This document shows positions 1-9,929 of a stretch of 64,000 nt of DNA, piece after piece. The stretch's first letter is position 1, and each line of letters opens with the position of its first letter. The DNA comes from a candidate division TA06 bacterium 32_111 (lineage in GTDB: Bacteria > Hydrothermota > 32-111): positions 190,275 to 254,274 of the forward strand of contig LGFX01000004.1 in assembly GCA_001508335.1 (NCBI GenBank), given 5' to 3'. A program made the position numbers and the translations under genes. The notes under the pieces were generated by a model that was given only the letters and a program-made list of their open reading frames with translations, ran no database searches and was not told the origin of the DNA.

Positions 1-1709
1 TAATTTTCAAACATATCTTTTAACATTCCTAAAGAGAATTCAAGGTCCGAAGCAAGGTATGATATTTCGCATAATGAAAAGTCATAGAGGAAAGGATCAA
101 ATTTTCTTCTTTCAAGGTTTTTTAGTATTTTTAGAACTATGGATGCAACATCTTTGTCATTTTTTGCAGCGTTGTAAAATTGAGGGACAATTATATAGAA
201 TGTTTCGGGGTTAGTTTTGAGTGTCTCAATTATCATAACTTCAGATTCTTTTATTTTACCCAGTTTAATGAGTGCTATACCTAAATTCAATTTTGTTTCC
301 AGATCGGATGTGTTTTTTTCATATATAATCTGAAGATATTTTTTTGCTATAGTGATATATTCCTCTTTACTAATAGAGAGAAGGTACTCACACAACTTTT
401 TCAATTTATCCAACTCTCCTTTATCAAGAAAAATCTGGCATAACGTTTCAAGGGCGTCAATATTTTCCGGGTCTTTATCAAGAACTTTGTTGGCTAATTT
501 TTCGACATCGAAAGTATAAGAATTGTTTTTAAAATAAACATCTTTTATTATTTTTGCAGATTCTTTAAATTCTTCATTTTCCGTTAAGATTTTTGCTTTT
601 AATATGTAAAGATCCTCGTTGCATGAGTTTGCCTGTTCAATTCTACCGATTACACCAAGAATAAAATTTTTCTCTTCACTCTTCAATTCATATATTTTTT
701 CAAGATTTGTGTACACTTTTGCAACATCTTTCTTTAGAAGAAGGATTTCAACCAAAAGTTTATATCCTTCAACAAAATCCGGAGCACTCTGTATTATCTG
801 ATAAGTTTTTCTAACTATTTCATCTTTAACTTCGTTATTTTCCTTTATAATTTCATAGATTATGTCGAGTGCTTTTTTGTAATCTTTTTTTTCTATAGCG
901 AGATCAACTATAGAATATTTACTCGACTCAGATATCTCTTTAGTGTCAGTTATATTTTCCTCAATCTTGTTAGAAATATCTGTTTTTAATTTTGGATCTA
1001 ATGTTGAAGCTTTATGGAAATAGTTTATGGCTTTATCTTTATCATTTATAAGAATGTATAAATCACCAATAGCAATATATGGATCAGGATTACCATAAGT
1101 TGTTTTTGCGACATTTAAATACTCTGAGAGAATATAATTTCTATCTTTAACCTGTGTTCTGAAAAGCAGTTCAAGAATAGGTTTCGCTTCTTTGAAATTT
1201 TTATTGTAGAGATAAAGGATACCCATCGATAAGTATATCTCTACATCCTTTTTATTAAACTGATCAACAGTTTTTGAATTTTTAACGTTCAGATACAATT
1301 TCTCGAAGTAAGATAAAAGGTTTTTTATCTCCTCGGAAGAGAGTGTATCAAAAATTTTTTTTAATGACTCAAAATCTCTTTTTTTAATGTACATTTCTAT
1401 CAGGACGGATGCAGTCTGATCTTTCTGAGAGGTTGCTCTGTAATGGAGATCCTCCCCAACATTTAATATTTTATCTATCTCTTCCGGTGAAATGTAATAG
1501 GAATTTCTCAAGGTACTTACAGCTTCACTTATTTTTCCCATTTCAAACTGTGTTTTGGAGAGTTCAAGAAGTATAATAAAGTCTGATTTAGAGTTTTTTA
1601 TATTCTTTTTTAAAAGTTGCTCAGCTTTCTCATGTTTCCCTTCAATCCTTAACTTGCTACTTTTTTCAACAACCTTATTTGGATCACCTGAAGAAAAAAA
1701 ATCTAACAT
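1..1709 (-). CDS. TPR-repeat protein, partial (C-terminus outside window)
   Basis: An open frame runs without a stop from an ATG at 1709 to the window edge (569 codons seen). The ATG follows a strong AAGGAGG Shine-Dalgarno about 5 bases upstream. The product is almost wholly alpha-helical and built of degenerate tetratricopeptide-like units, for example a segment beginning PDPYIAIGDLYILINDKDKA with the usual small and aromatic residues, and another around DPENIDALETLCQIFLDKGE. There is no signal peptide at the start (MLDFFSSGDPNK), so it is probably cytoplasmic. TPR arrays are protein-interaction scaffolds; I cannot name a partner. It is transcribed away from the block starting at 1839. Confidence 0.8.
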   Translation of the reverse strand, partial: MLDFFSSGDPNKVVEKSSKLRIEGKHEKAEQLLKKNIKNSKSDFIILLELSKTQFEMGKISEAVSTLRNSYYISPEEIDKILNVGEDLHYRATSQKDQTASVLIEMYIKKRDFESLKKIFDTLSSEEIKNLLSYFEKLYLNVKNSKTVDQFNKKDVEIYLSMGILYLYNKNFKEAKPILELLFRTQVKDRNYILSEYLNVAKTTYGNPDPYIAIGDLYILINDKDKAINYFHKASTLDPKLKTDISNKIEENITDTKEISESSKYSIVDLAIEKKDYKKALDIIYEIIKENNEVKDEIVRKTYQIIQSAPDFVEGYKLLVEILLLKKDVAKVYTNLEKIYELKSEEKNFILGVIGRIEQANSCNEDLYILKAKILTENEEFKESAKIIKDVYFKNNSYTFDVEKLANKVLDKDPENIDALETLCQIFLDKGELDKLKKLCEYLLSISKEEYITIAKKYLQIIYEKNTSDLETKLNLGIALIKLGKIKESEVMIIETLKTNPETFYIIVPQFYNAAKNDKDVASIVLKILKNLERRKFDPFLYDFSLCEISYLASDLEFSLGMLKDMFEN

Positions 1710-1740
1710 TTATCCTCCTTAAAAATTCTCATTATTTCAT

Positions 1741-1768
1741 ATTTTATATATATATAAAAAAATGTCAA
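1741..1768 (-). promoter_or_regulatory. sigma-70-type promoter for the TPR gene
   Basis: On the minus strand a perfect TTGACA (1768-1763) is followed after 16 bases by TAAAAT (1746-1741). The expected start of transcription gives a leader of about 25 bases carrying the AAGGAGG site of the TPR gene. Confidence 0.7.
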
Positions 1769-1788
1769 TTATTAAACTATTATTTCAC

Positions 1789-1816
1789 TTGTTTTTTTTA
1801 CAATTTTTAATACAAT
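1789..1816 (+). promoter_or_regulatory. possible promoter for the 1839 gene
   Basis: TTGTTT (1789-1794), a 16-base spacer and TACAAT (1811-1816) lie 22 bases before the ATG at 1839. The -35 is poor, and a second -10-like TATAAA lies at 1823-1828, so the exact promoter is uncertain. The 129 bases between the TPR gene and this gene hold only these divergent promoter signals. Confidence 0.35.
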
Positions 1817-1838
1817 AATTGTTATAAAAAAAAGACTT

Positions 1839-2891
1839 ATGAAAAAAAATTTAACCATATTTTTGATTTTTTTTAACTTCACCTTTATTTTCGCAACGGA
1901 AAAATTTTACAGGTTTATGGAATTCGATTTTATAGGTAGAATAAAATTGAAAGAGAAGATAACAAAATCTGAGTTTGAAAAGATAGAGAGTTTTAAAGTA
2001 TATTTTGACAATAAAAAAAGGGAAGAGAGGGTAGAAGTATGTTTTAGAGGGAAAAATGTTGAAAAGGATATTTTTAACATAGGTTTTCCCCTATCAGTGA
2101 TAGAAATCTCCTATACAGATACATTTCTGAAAAGTGAAAATGATAGTTTATATGCCCAAAAAACTGTTTACACTTTTTTGAACGGAAAAGGAGAAAGTAT
2201 AAAAATTATTAACGGCGCGGAAAAGATGGTTTTTCTGACTTACAACAGAAAGAAAAATTTTGAAAGTGTAGTCTCCTATCTTGAAGATGAAAATGGTAGA
2301 AAAGTCTTTTCAACCGATTCGGTTTTGATTAAAATAACCTCTATCCATGGAGGAAAAGGTTCAAAAAGATGGGAAACATTCTTTTATGGCTTCGATGAAA
2401 ATGGTAAAATGATACCTACAAATAATAACCTTGGTTTTGAAAAGGTTGTCAGGAACGAAACTTTTGATAATATTGTGGATTCTTTAAAATTATTTGAAAA
2501 AGATGAGTACATAGTTTTAAAGAGTGAAAAACTTTTTGATGGAACAAACATTGAGATAAAAAGTTTAAAATTGAGAAGAGATAAGAGAGGTGATTTACAA
2601 AGATTTTATGAGATAACAATCTCAGATGATATAGGGTACGAGTTCAAAAAAATTTTTCTTGATTCTATTTTTAAACCTTTTGATATGGATTCAAACTTTG
2701 CCATAAGAATTATAAAAAGAAATGAAAATTTTACATTGGATAGAGTTGAGTATTTCTCCGCTGATCAACTTTTAAAAACTAAAATGCCTCCATCGATAAA
2801 GTATGATGGTTATCCCTTGTTTAAAATTTTGACCAAAAAATTCATATATGATAAAGATTATAACCTTTTGGGAGTTGAAAAGATAGAATGA
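1839..2891 (+). CDS. hypothetical exported protein
   Basis: 350 residues. The first 19 or so residues form a signal peptide (two lysines, then a Phe/Ile/Leu-rich core ending FIFA). The mature part is charged, rich in Lys, Glu, Phe and beta-forming residues, and has no membrane segment or motif I recognise. I cannot assign a family. No Shine-Dalgarno precedes the ATG. The stop overlaps the next start (ATGA), so it heads the block that continues into the glycosyltransferase and the T9SS-like genes; an envelope role is inferred only from the signal peptide and this context. Confidence 0.7.
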   Translation: MKKNLTIFLIFFNFTFIFATEKFYRFMEFDFIGRIKLKEKITKSEFEKIESFKVYFDNKKREERVEVCFRGKNVEKDIFNIGFPLSVIEISYTDTFLKSENDSLYAQKTVYTFLNGKGESIKIINGAEKMVFLTYNRKKNFESVVSYLEDENGRKVFSTDSVLIKITSIHGGKGSKRWETFFYGFDENGKMIPTNNNLGFEKVVRNETFDNIVDSLKLFEKDEYIVLKSEKLFDGTNIEIKSLKLRRDKRGDLQRFYEITISDDIGYEFKKIFLDSIFKPFDMDSNFAIRIIKRNENFTLDRVEYFSADQLLKTKMPPSIKYDGYPLFKILTKKFIYDKDYNLLGVEKIE

Positions 2892-4000
2892 ATATTTTGA
2901 TAGTAAACTGGCGAGATTTAAAAAATCCTCTTTACGGTGGTGCGGAGATACATATAACTAAGATAGCACAACATCTTGCTTTAAAACATAACGTGATTTT
3001 TTTAACATCAAACTATAAAGGTGCTAAGGATGATGTTGTTAAAAATGTTAAATACATACATATAGGAAATGAGTATCTTTTCAACTTTTCCGTTTTTTTT
3101 AATGTAAAAAAGATAATCCAAAAATATAACATAGATCTTATAATAGAAGATATTAACAAGGTTCCCTTTTTTACTTCGATTCTTGTAAAAATTCCTGTTC
3201 TTGTTGTTATTCCTCACATTTTTGGTAAAACGATTTTTAAACAAACGAACCCAATATTTGGTCTTTATGTTTACCTTTTGGAAAGACCTTTAAAGAATCT
3301 TTACAGAGACTCATTCTTTGAAGTTATTTCCAACTCAACAAAGGAAGACCTTATCAAAAGGGGAATAGATGAAGAAAAAATAAAGGTCATCGAATGCGGT
3401 ATAGATAAAAGATTTTTTGAATACAGTTATAAAAAGAAGAAAACCCCTCAAATCTGTTATGTTGGGAGATTGAAAAAATACAAATCAGTCCATCACCTTA
3501 TAAAAGCTTTCAAAAAAGTTAAAGAGAGAAATAAAGATTCTACCCTTTACATAGTTGGAACAGGTGATTATGAAAAAAATCTAAAAAAATTGGTAAAAAA
3601 ACTTAAAATTGAAAAAGATGTTATTTTTACAGGTTATGTCTCTGAGGAAGAAAAAATTAAAATATTGCAGGAGAGTTGGATTTCAGTTTACCCATCATAT
3701 ATTGAAGGTTGGGGAATAGTTAATATAGAGGCGAACGCTTTGAAAACTCCGGTTATATCTTCAAACGTTATGGGGCTTAAAGATTCGGTTAAAGATGGTT
3801 TTTCAGGGCTACTTTACGAATATGGAAACATAGATCAACTTGCTGAAAAAATTTTATACCTATTAGAAAATAGAAAAGAACTTGAAAGAATGGAGGAAAA
3901 TTCTCGTCTCTGGGCAAAAAATTTTGATTGGGAAAAAACTGGACAACTAACGGAAAATTTTATAGGGGATTTTTTGAAAGAGAGTAAAAGCACCTATTGA
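2888..4000 (+). CDS. glycosyltransferase family 4 (GT-B fold)
   Basis: 370 residues. The N-terminal half begins MNILIVNWRDLKNPLYGGAE, the GGAE acceptor-side motif typical of GT4 enzymes. The C-terminal half starts a nucleotide-sugar domain at about residue 190 (CYVGRLKKYKS) and has the E-x7-E signature in EGWGIVNIEANA, followed by the usual TPVISSNVMGLKDSV. These enzymes add a sugar from a nucleotide donor to a growing glycan at the cytoplasmic membrane face. It overlaps the previous gene by four bases. Probably part of surface glycan synthesis together with 14035-18487; the exact sugar cannot be read. Confidence 0.9.
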   Translation: MNILIVNWRDLKNPLYGGAEIHITKIAQHLALKHNVIFLTSNYKGAKDDVVKNVKYIHIGNEYLFNFSVFFNVKKIIQKYNIDLIIEDINKVPFFTSILVKIPVLVVIPHIFGKTIFKQTNPIFGLYVYLLERPLKNLYRDSFFEVISNSTKEDLIKRGIDEEKIKVIECGIDKRFFEYSYKKKKTPQICYVGRLKKYKSVHHLIKAFKKVKERNKDSTLYIVGTGDYEKNLKKLVKKLKIEKDVIFTGYVSEEEKIKILQESWISVYPSYIEGWGIVNIEANALKTPVISSNVMGLKDSVKDGFSGLLYEYGNIDQLAEKILYLLENRKELERMEENSRLWAKNFDWEKTGQLTENFIGDFLKESKSTY

Positions 4001-4025
4001 CTTATAAGAATTATTTAATTAAACT
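3997..4025 (+). promoter_or_regulatory. promoter giving a leaderless start at 4033
   Basis: TTGACT (3997-4002) overlaps the stop of the upstream glycosyltransferase. After 17 bases comes TAAACT (4020-4025), then seven bases and the ATG at 4033. Initiation seven or so bases past the -10 would fall on the start codon. This also argues against the in-frame TTG at 3997 as translational start, because it is part of the -35 box. Confidence 0.5.
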
Positions 4026-4032
4026 TAATAAT

Positions 4033-5457
4033 ATGAAAAAAGTATTCTTTTTGCCAATTTCCCTACTTATTCCAATTATTTTCATATTCGCACAATGGAC
4101 GGAACCTGTAAAAATATGGAAATATGGAGTTGCATATTTTCAACCTAACGCATCACATCTTTTTGTTAAGGATACTTTGGGCAATCTTCATCTCGGTTGG
4201 TATGATACTTCAAAAGATGTCTATTTTTGTATAAGAAAACAAAGATATGATGGGAACCAATGGTTTTATGATGGTACGGCTTATGATCAACCTGAAAATG
4301 GAAGTGGATACTATCGTTTATCTTGGATGCCAACATTATCTATTGATGAAGATGGTAGATTCCTTTTTTTATGGGAAAGCAGACAGGATGGAAATTTCAA
4401 CATTATGGGTAGATACTATGACGGTTCTCTCCTTTCATCTGTTTTTCAAGTTTCTTTCACATCTTCTTACTCATGGTTTCCAAAATCATTCTACAGAAAC
4501 AGTAAACACCACTTTATTTATAGCGATGATTCTACTGGTGTTTTTAACATATATTATGGCTACTTTGATTCGTTAGTTCATACTCCTTCAAATATTACAA
4601 ATTCTGATGAAAATTGCTTAAATTACGATTTTTATGTTTATCCGAATGAAGATATTTCAATTATATATACAAAAAATAGAAATGGTTACCAGAACCTTTA
4701 CAATAAAAGAAGGATATCAAATGTTTGGCAGAATGAAAATTTAATTTTTTCTTTTTATTCAGATGTTTACTATCCTAATATTATTTCGGATGGAGAGAAA
4801 GAGTTTGCTGTCTTCACATTGATTTCAAATGGTTTAAGTCAACTTTACCTTTCAAAATACTTAAATGGTGTCTGGTCAACGCCTAAACTTTTGTCAGATG
4901 GCAACTATAATATTTATTACCCAACAGGTGTTATTTTGAACGATAAACTGCATCTTTTTTATGTTTCTGACAGTTACTTTTATGGCGAACTTTTTGATCT
5001 TGTTTACGATATTCAAAAAGAAACTGTTGATAGTATAAAACTTATCGCTCACCATGATACCTCTTTTATAGTAACACCACAATGTATAGTTGATGATAAT
5101 CAGAATATACATTTGGTTTATATTTTAAATGATAAAACCCCACCACCAGATTCAGGAGATAGCCCAAACGATATCTATTGGACATATTTACAGAATTCCA
5201 AAAAAAATGATGGCAAAAAAGATAATAAAAAACCTTACTCTTTGATAAAGTATCAATCGAAATTGGTTTTTGATTTTATAAATTCAGATAGTTATTATCT
5301 TTCTATATATGATGTGAGCGGGAAAACAGTTGGTAGTTTTTCCTGTAGTTCAAAAAGATTTACATTGGATTATTCAAAATTCAAATCAGGTATTTACTTT
5401 ATAACAGTTAAAGAAGGTGATAAAAGATGGAAAGAAAAGATATTCAATATAAAATAA
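4033..5457 (+). CDS. exported beta-propeller-like protein with T9SS-like C-terminal sorting domain
   Basis: 474 residues from the ATG at 4033, which starts a clear signal peptide (MKKVFFLPISLLIPIIFIFA). An in-frame TTG 36 bases upstream would add 12 residues but lies in the promoter. The mature region has repeated Trp/Tyr-rich strands of the kind seen in BNR or sialidase-like propellers (W-x-x-P, D-x-x-G-x-L-H-L). The last ~65 residues form a small beta domain (LSIYDVSGKTVGSF ... SGIYFITVK) like the FlgD/Por_Secre_tail domains that direct proteins to type IX secretion. It is directly followed, with overlap, by the PorU-like gene, so it is a likely cargo of that module. Enzymatic activity is unknown. 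Confidence 0.7.
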   Translation: MKKVFFLPISLLIPIIFIFAQWTEPVKIWKYGVAYFQPNASHLFVKDTLGNLHLGWYDTSKDVYFCIRKQRYDGNQWFYDGTAYDQPENGSGYYRLSWMPTLSIDEDGRFLFLWESRQDGNFNIMGRYYDGSLLSSVFQVSFTSSYSWFPKSFYRNSKHHFIYSDDSTGVFNIYYGYFDSLVHTPSNITNSDENCLNYDFYVYPNEDISIIYTKNRNGYQNLYNKRRISNVWQNENLIFSFYSDVYYPNIISDGEKEFAVFTLISNGLSQLYLSKYLNGVWSTPKLLSDGNYNIYYPTGVILNDKLHLFYVSDSYFYGELFDLVYDIQKETVDSIKLIAHHDTSFIVTPQCIVDDNQNIHLVYILNDKTPPPDSGDSPNDIYWTYLQNSKKNDGKKDNKKPYSLIKYQSKLVFDFINSDSYYLSIYDVSGKTVGSFSCSSKRFTLDYSKFKSGIYFITVKEGDKRWKEKIFNIK

Positions 5458-8400
5458 CAATTTTTTCTATTACCATATTAACCTTCATATCGATTTTTTC
5501 CTCTTTCCTTTACAATTTTTCTGATGGGAATATAAATGTAAACTATTATCCAGATAAAAATGACTCTGTAAAAGTTTTGATACTTCCACCTACAGATTTC
5601 ACCTTGAATGTTCAACCTTCCAGTTTGAAAAGTATCGTTGTTGGAAAACCTTTTTATTTTAAAGATTTTCAACTTCTACCTTTAAAACCTTATAAGGAAA
5701 AGTATTCTTTGAATATTTCATATAAAAAAGTTAAAAATTTTGGTAGAGTTTTAACTCCAGATATAGAAACTGAAAAGATACTATCTTCAATATCGATAAA
5801 TGGAAAAGATTTAAAAAACTTTATAAAACCGAGAACAAGTTTAAAAACGAAATCTTTAGATTACGATGGAACACCTTTAGCCAAGTTAAAGATAACAGAA
5901 AATGGTTTTTACAGGGTTTACTATGATGATATAAAAAATAAAAGTGGGGTTGATCTTTCTTTATACGATCCAAGAAGTATAAAAGTTTACAATAAAAATA
6001 TTCAGGTACCTATAAACATTTTTGGAATAAGTGACAACATTTTTGGAGAGGGTGATTATTTTGAATTTTATGGAGAGAGATTGAAAGGAGAGAATACATA
6101 TTTTGATAAATTCCAACTTGAAAATGTTTATGTTATAGTGGCAGGTGGGGGGAATGGTATAAGGTATGTAATTGACAACCAGTTTATCGATGATTCTCTC
6201 ATAGATTCCACAATTACCTCACACCTTTATGAAGTTCATCTTGAAAGTGATTCATTCTACCAGCCACTTGGAGGAAGAACAACTATAGATACTTCAGATT
6301 TATGGTTTATGTCCTCAGTGAATTTTACAACCCCTTATGAGAGGAACATATATTTTGACAGTTATGATACAATCTATAATACCTTCAATTTTTCAACCTA
6401 TTTTCATGGCTTTTCATACAATCTACTTATAAATCCAGATCATATTTTAACCTTCAATCTAAACGATTCAGTAATTGATACAATAAAATGGGATGATCTT
6501 TCGCCATACAAATATGTTAAAGATTCTTTGATTTTCAGCAGTGATTCTGCAAAGATCAGGTTTGAACTTGTTGGTGGAGATACTTTAGGTGTTGGTTTGA
6601 ACTACTATGAATATTCATATATGAAAAATTTGATTCTTGAAGATGGAAGGGTAGATTTTAAAATATCCAATCTGAATTTTGGAAGTTACAAGTTCCATGT
6701 AAAAGGCTTAACTTCAACAGATGTTAAGGTGTACAGAAAAGATCTGAAAAATATTACCAACTTTATAACAGTTTACAATCCTGTTTCCAACGATTATGAT
6801 CTATACTTTACAGACCAGATATTTTCTTTACCTATTAATTATTCCGTTTACCAAAACACTTCTTTTTTGAAACCTGATACTATTGAGGTTTTTAGATACA
6901 ACCAACTCGATTCTCCAACTAATGAGGGAAATTTTGTAATTATCGTTGATCAGAAATTAAAAGAAAAAGCAAAAGAGTTTGCTGATCTTTTTTCGTCGGA
7001 AAACAAAGTTTTTCTTGCTGGAACCGATGAAATCTATGACCAGTTCAACTATGGATTCAGAGGTACGAAACCGATAAAAGATTTTTTGGTATCAGCTTAT
7101 AACAACTGGATTTTACCACCAACACATGTACTTCTTCTTGGAGATGGTTCTTACGATAATAACAACCATCTCAAAGTTTTAGAAAACAGTATTCCATCTC
7201 CATACTATTATGAGAGTTCCGCATACTCAAGAGCACTTGTAGCATCAGATAATTATTATGCTACAATTGTTGGAGATGATCCTGTCGAGGATATATCTGT
7301 TTCCAGGTTTCCGGCAAGGAATGATGGTGAAATCCAGATAGCAATTGAAAAGGTTAAACATTACATTGATTGGAAAAACTCCGGCACATTCAATCTAAAA
7401 TTCATTTTCGCTTACGATACAACACCTCCCGGGGAGGGACTTCCTTCATATGTAGATGCTAAGTACCAATCTTATAAACTCGCTTCTATGATGCCAGATT
7501 ATATAGGTGTTGATTTTATGGCAAATCTTTACGACAACAATGGTGATTTCTTAAACCAGTTAAACTATGGAACATCTATTTTAAACATATACTCTCATGG
7601 TGCCAACCAATCTATAGGTAGTGGTGTTTACATTAGGATAAGCGATGTTTTGAGAATGAACAATATTAACAGGTTGCCTTTTGTAAAAGTTTATTCTTGT
7701 GATACAGGATATTTTGATGAGCTTTTAAGGGATGAACAATCTATAGGTGAAGCTTTCGTTCTTTCCCCTTCAGGAGGAGCCATAGCATATTATGGATCAG
7801 CGACAGCAAGTACCGATAACCTTAACAACAGTCTTGGAGAATCAAATTTCAGACAGATAGCTTTCAATGGAATAAAAAATATTGGAGAGATTATACTCTA
7901 TGGTGAATTGGACTTTTTTATAAACAGTAGTGCTTTTGGTAGTTCAAACCAGGATGATCCAAATGTCTATGAGATAAAAAATTATGGTCTTTTAGGTATA
8001 AATTTACTCGATTTAAAGATACCTGATATTTCGGAAAAAACATGTTCCCTTTCATCTTACCAGATTTATCCTAAAGATACTCTTGTTGTAATACATTCCG
8101 ATTCTAATTTGAAAAATGGATTTCTTGAGAGTGTTCTTATGGATTCTGAAAGAAAAATGTTAGTTTTTGATCATTCCGATCTGGTTAACGGTTACGGAGA
8201 GAACACTCTATACCTTCCTGATACGCTGTCGAACTCTTCTATGATTCTTTCAACTTTAGCCTATACGAGTGATACTTCTGTTCTTTACATTTCCTATCCT
8301 ACAGTTGGTGGAGATGGTGTTAAAAGCTTTTATATTCTACCCTCAAATCCAGATACTTTGACAGAATTTAGAATATATGCAAAGAAGGGTGGTAAGAACA

Positions 8401-9929
8401 TTACAAATCTTGTAACTAACTATAAGTATCCTAATTCTACATACTATTACACTGCAAATATGGTTCAGGACTCTTTAGACAGTTTACTTTTTTATACGGA
8501 TCTTTTACAACCTATAAAGGCTAAAAAGAGTTCTTACGATTATTTCTACTATTACATTTCTTATACGGATTCCACAGGTAATGTAAATTTCACTACATTC
8601 ACAAAAAAATTGTTGATACCTCCATATCCTGATGCGAAAATTATTCAAAAGCCTTATCTTACATTCGAAGATGAAAGTCCAGCAATAGCAGTTAAGATTT
8701 CAAATGGTGGAGAAAGGGATATAACCTCCATGCCTGTTAGTTTCTACAATATAGATGAAAATGATGATACAACTGTTATAGGTATAGACACAATTTCGAT
8801 AAAGGGAGGAGATACGGAAGAGTCAAAAATAAAAATAGATAGAAACTATTTTGGAGAAAAAATATCTGTTTTTGCAGCAAAAGATACTTTAAATTTCCCA
8901 GACAGGAATTTTATAAACAATAAGATTTCTGAACCATATTTTGATTATATTTTTGCTTACATATATGCAAAAGAACCTTTTGATTCCACAATATCATACC
9001 ACGACCTTTTAATTTTTAACAAAGGTCAAGAAAAAGATGATACTAATTTGATTATAGTTTCAAAGGATTCTATAGATGGAACCGATCAGAACATTGAAAT
9101 TCTTGGTAGCGAAAAGAGAAATTCTGTATATAGGATAGATGTACTGGACCCTGGTCAAAAAAGTGTACTTTCACTCTTCCCATCCTCAGAACTTTTGCCT
9201 GCAAACATTTTAAAATACGATTCACTTTCAAACAAGTTCCTATTGAGTGGAGAAAAAATTGAAGACACTACTATTTTCACATTTGAAAATTACCGAGAAA
9301 AGTTTGTTATAGGAAGATGGGATGATACTATAGCACCTCTTGTAAAAATATTTATTGAAAATAAAGAAGTTTACTCTACAACAGTTTTGGTTAACGATGT
9401 CAATTTTGGTATAACTGTTGAGGATAATGAAGGAGTTGATACGAGGAGTCTAAAGATTGTAATAGATGATGATACTCTCTCTTCCGAGACTGATTACCAA
9501 CTTACAAAGGAAAGTGTTATAAAAAATCTTCCAGTTAAGATTTCGAAGTTTCTTGATAATGGTACTCACTCTTTAAAAGTTCAGTGTAATGATATTTATG
9601 GTAACTCTACCGATAAATTTTTTGAGTTTCAGGTTTCAAACCAGTTCAAATTTATAAATGTTGCGAATTTTCCTAACCCTGTTACAGGAAAAAGCACGAG
9701 AATAGTTTGTGAACTATCTAAGAATCCAGAAACAGCAAGGTTAAAGGTTTTTAGATCCAGTGGAGAGTTGTATAAAACGTATAACCTTTCATATCTAAAA
9801 GATAGGTTTGTTTATATGGATCTTTCTGTTGATGGTTTTTCAAATGGAACCTATTTCTATTATATTGAGGCTGAAAGTGAAGGGGAAAGTATAAAATCAA
9901 AAATCCAAAAGATGAGCGTTTTAAGATGA
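5427..9929 (+). CDS. porU: C25-family peptidase, PorU-like type IX secretion sortase
   Basis: 1500 residues. Signal-like hydrophobic segment at 10-30. The central caspase/gingipain-like fold runs from about residue 500 (FVIIVDQKLKEKA) to 850; it contains HVLLLGDGSYD, the segment DNYYATIVGDD with VSRFPARN, catalytic His724 (YSHGA) and Cys758 (SCDTGYFD), spaced 34 apart as in gingipains. Ig-like beta domains follow, and the last ~85 residues (NFPNPVTGKST ... GTYFYYIEAES) are a FlgD/T9SS-type C-terminal domain. In Porphyromonas, PorU is the sortase that removes this domain from cargo and attaches it to surface polysaccharide. GAAGGTG upstream of the ATG at 5427 supports this start, which overlaps the previous gene by 31 bases. 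It could instead be a secreted C25 protease rather than the sortase. Confidence 0.8.
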   Translation: MERKDIQYKITIFSITILTFISIFSSFLYNFSDGNINVNYYPDKNDSVKVLILPPTDFTLNVQPSSLKSIVVGKPFYFKDFQLLPLKPYKEKYSLNISYKKVKNFGRVLTPDIETEKILSSISINGKDLKNFIKPRTSLKTKSLDYDGTPLAKLKITENGFYRVYYDDIKNKSGVDLSLYDPRSIKVYNKNIQVPINIFGISDNIFGEGDYFEFYGERLKGENTYFDKFQLENVYVIVAGGGNGIRYVIDNQFIDDSLIDSTITSHLYEVHLESDSFYQPLGGRTTIDTSDLWFMSSVNFTTPYERNIYFDSYDTIYNTFNFSTYFHGFSYNLLINPDHILTFNLNDSVIDTIKWDDLSPYKYVKDSLIFSSDSAKIRFELVGGDTLGVGLNYYEYSYMKNLILEDGRVDFKISNLNFGSYKFHVKGLTSTDVKVYRKDLKNITNFITVYNPVSNDYDLYFTDQIFSLPINYSVYQNTSFLKPDTIEVFRYNQLDSPTNEGNFVIIVDQKLKEKAKEFADLFSSENKVFLAGTDEIYDQFNYGFRGTKPIKDFLVSAYNNWILPPTHVLLLGDGSYDNNNHLKVLENSIPSPYYYESSAYSRALVASDNYYATIVGDDPVEDISVSRFPARNDGEIQIAIEKVKHYIDWKNSGTFNLKFIFAYDTTPPGEGLPSYVDAKYQSYKLASMMPDYIGVDFMANLYDNNGDFLNQLNYGTSILNIYSHGANQSIGSGVYIRISDVLRMNNINRLPFVKVYSCDTGYFDELLRDEQSIGEAFVLSPSGGAIAYYGSATASTDNLNNSLGESNFRQIAFNGIKNIGEIILYGELDFFINSSAFGSSNQDDPNVYEIKNYGLLGINLLDLKIPDISEKTCSLSSYQIYPKDTLVVIHSDSNLKNGFLESVLMDSERKMLVFDHSDLVNGYGENTLYLPDTLSNSSMILSTLAYTSDTSVLYISYPTVGGDGVKSFYILPSNPDTLTEFRIYAKKGGKNITNLVTNYKYPNSTYYYTANMVQDSLDSLLFYTDLLQPIKAKKSSYDYFYYYISYTDSTGNVNFTTFTKKLLIPPYPDAKIIQKPYLTFEDESPAIAVKISNGGERDITSMPVSFYNIDENDDTTVIGIDTISIKGGDTEESKIKIDRNYFGEKISVFAAKDTLNFPDRNFINNKISEPYFDYIFAYIYAKEPFDSTISYHDLLIFNKGQEKDDTNLIIVSKDSIDGTDQNIEILGSEKRNSVYRIDVLDPGQKSVLSLFPSSELLPANILKYDSLSNKFLLSGEKIEDTTIFTFENYREKFVIGRWDDTIAPLVKIFIENKEVYSTTVLVNDVNFGITVEDNEGVDTRSLKIVIDDDTLSSETDYQLTKESVIKNLPVKISKFLDNGTHSLKVQCNDIYGNSTDKFFEFQVSNQFKFINVANFPNPVTGKSTRIVCELSKNPETARLKVFRSSGELYKTYNLSYLKDRFVYMDLSVDGFSNGTYFYYIEAESEGESIKSKIQKMSVLR

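Noticed and set aside
3997..4032. TTG start at 3997 for the propeller-like protein
   Set aside because: The TTG is part of a -35 box; the ATG at 4033 begins a proper signal peptide.
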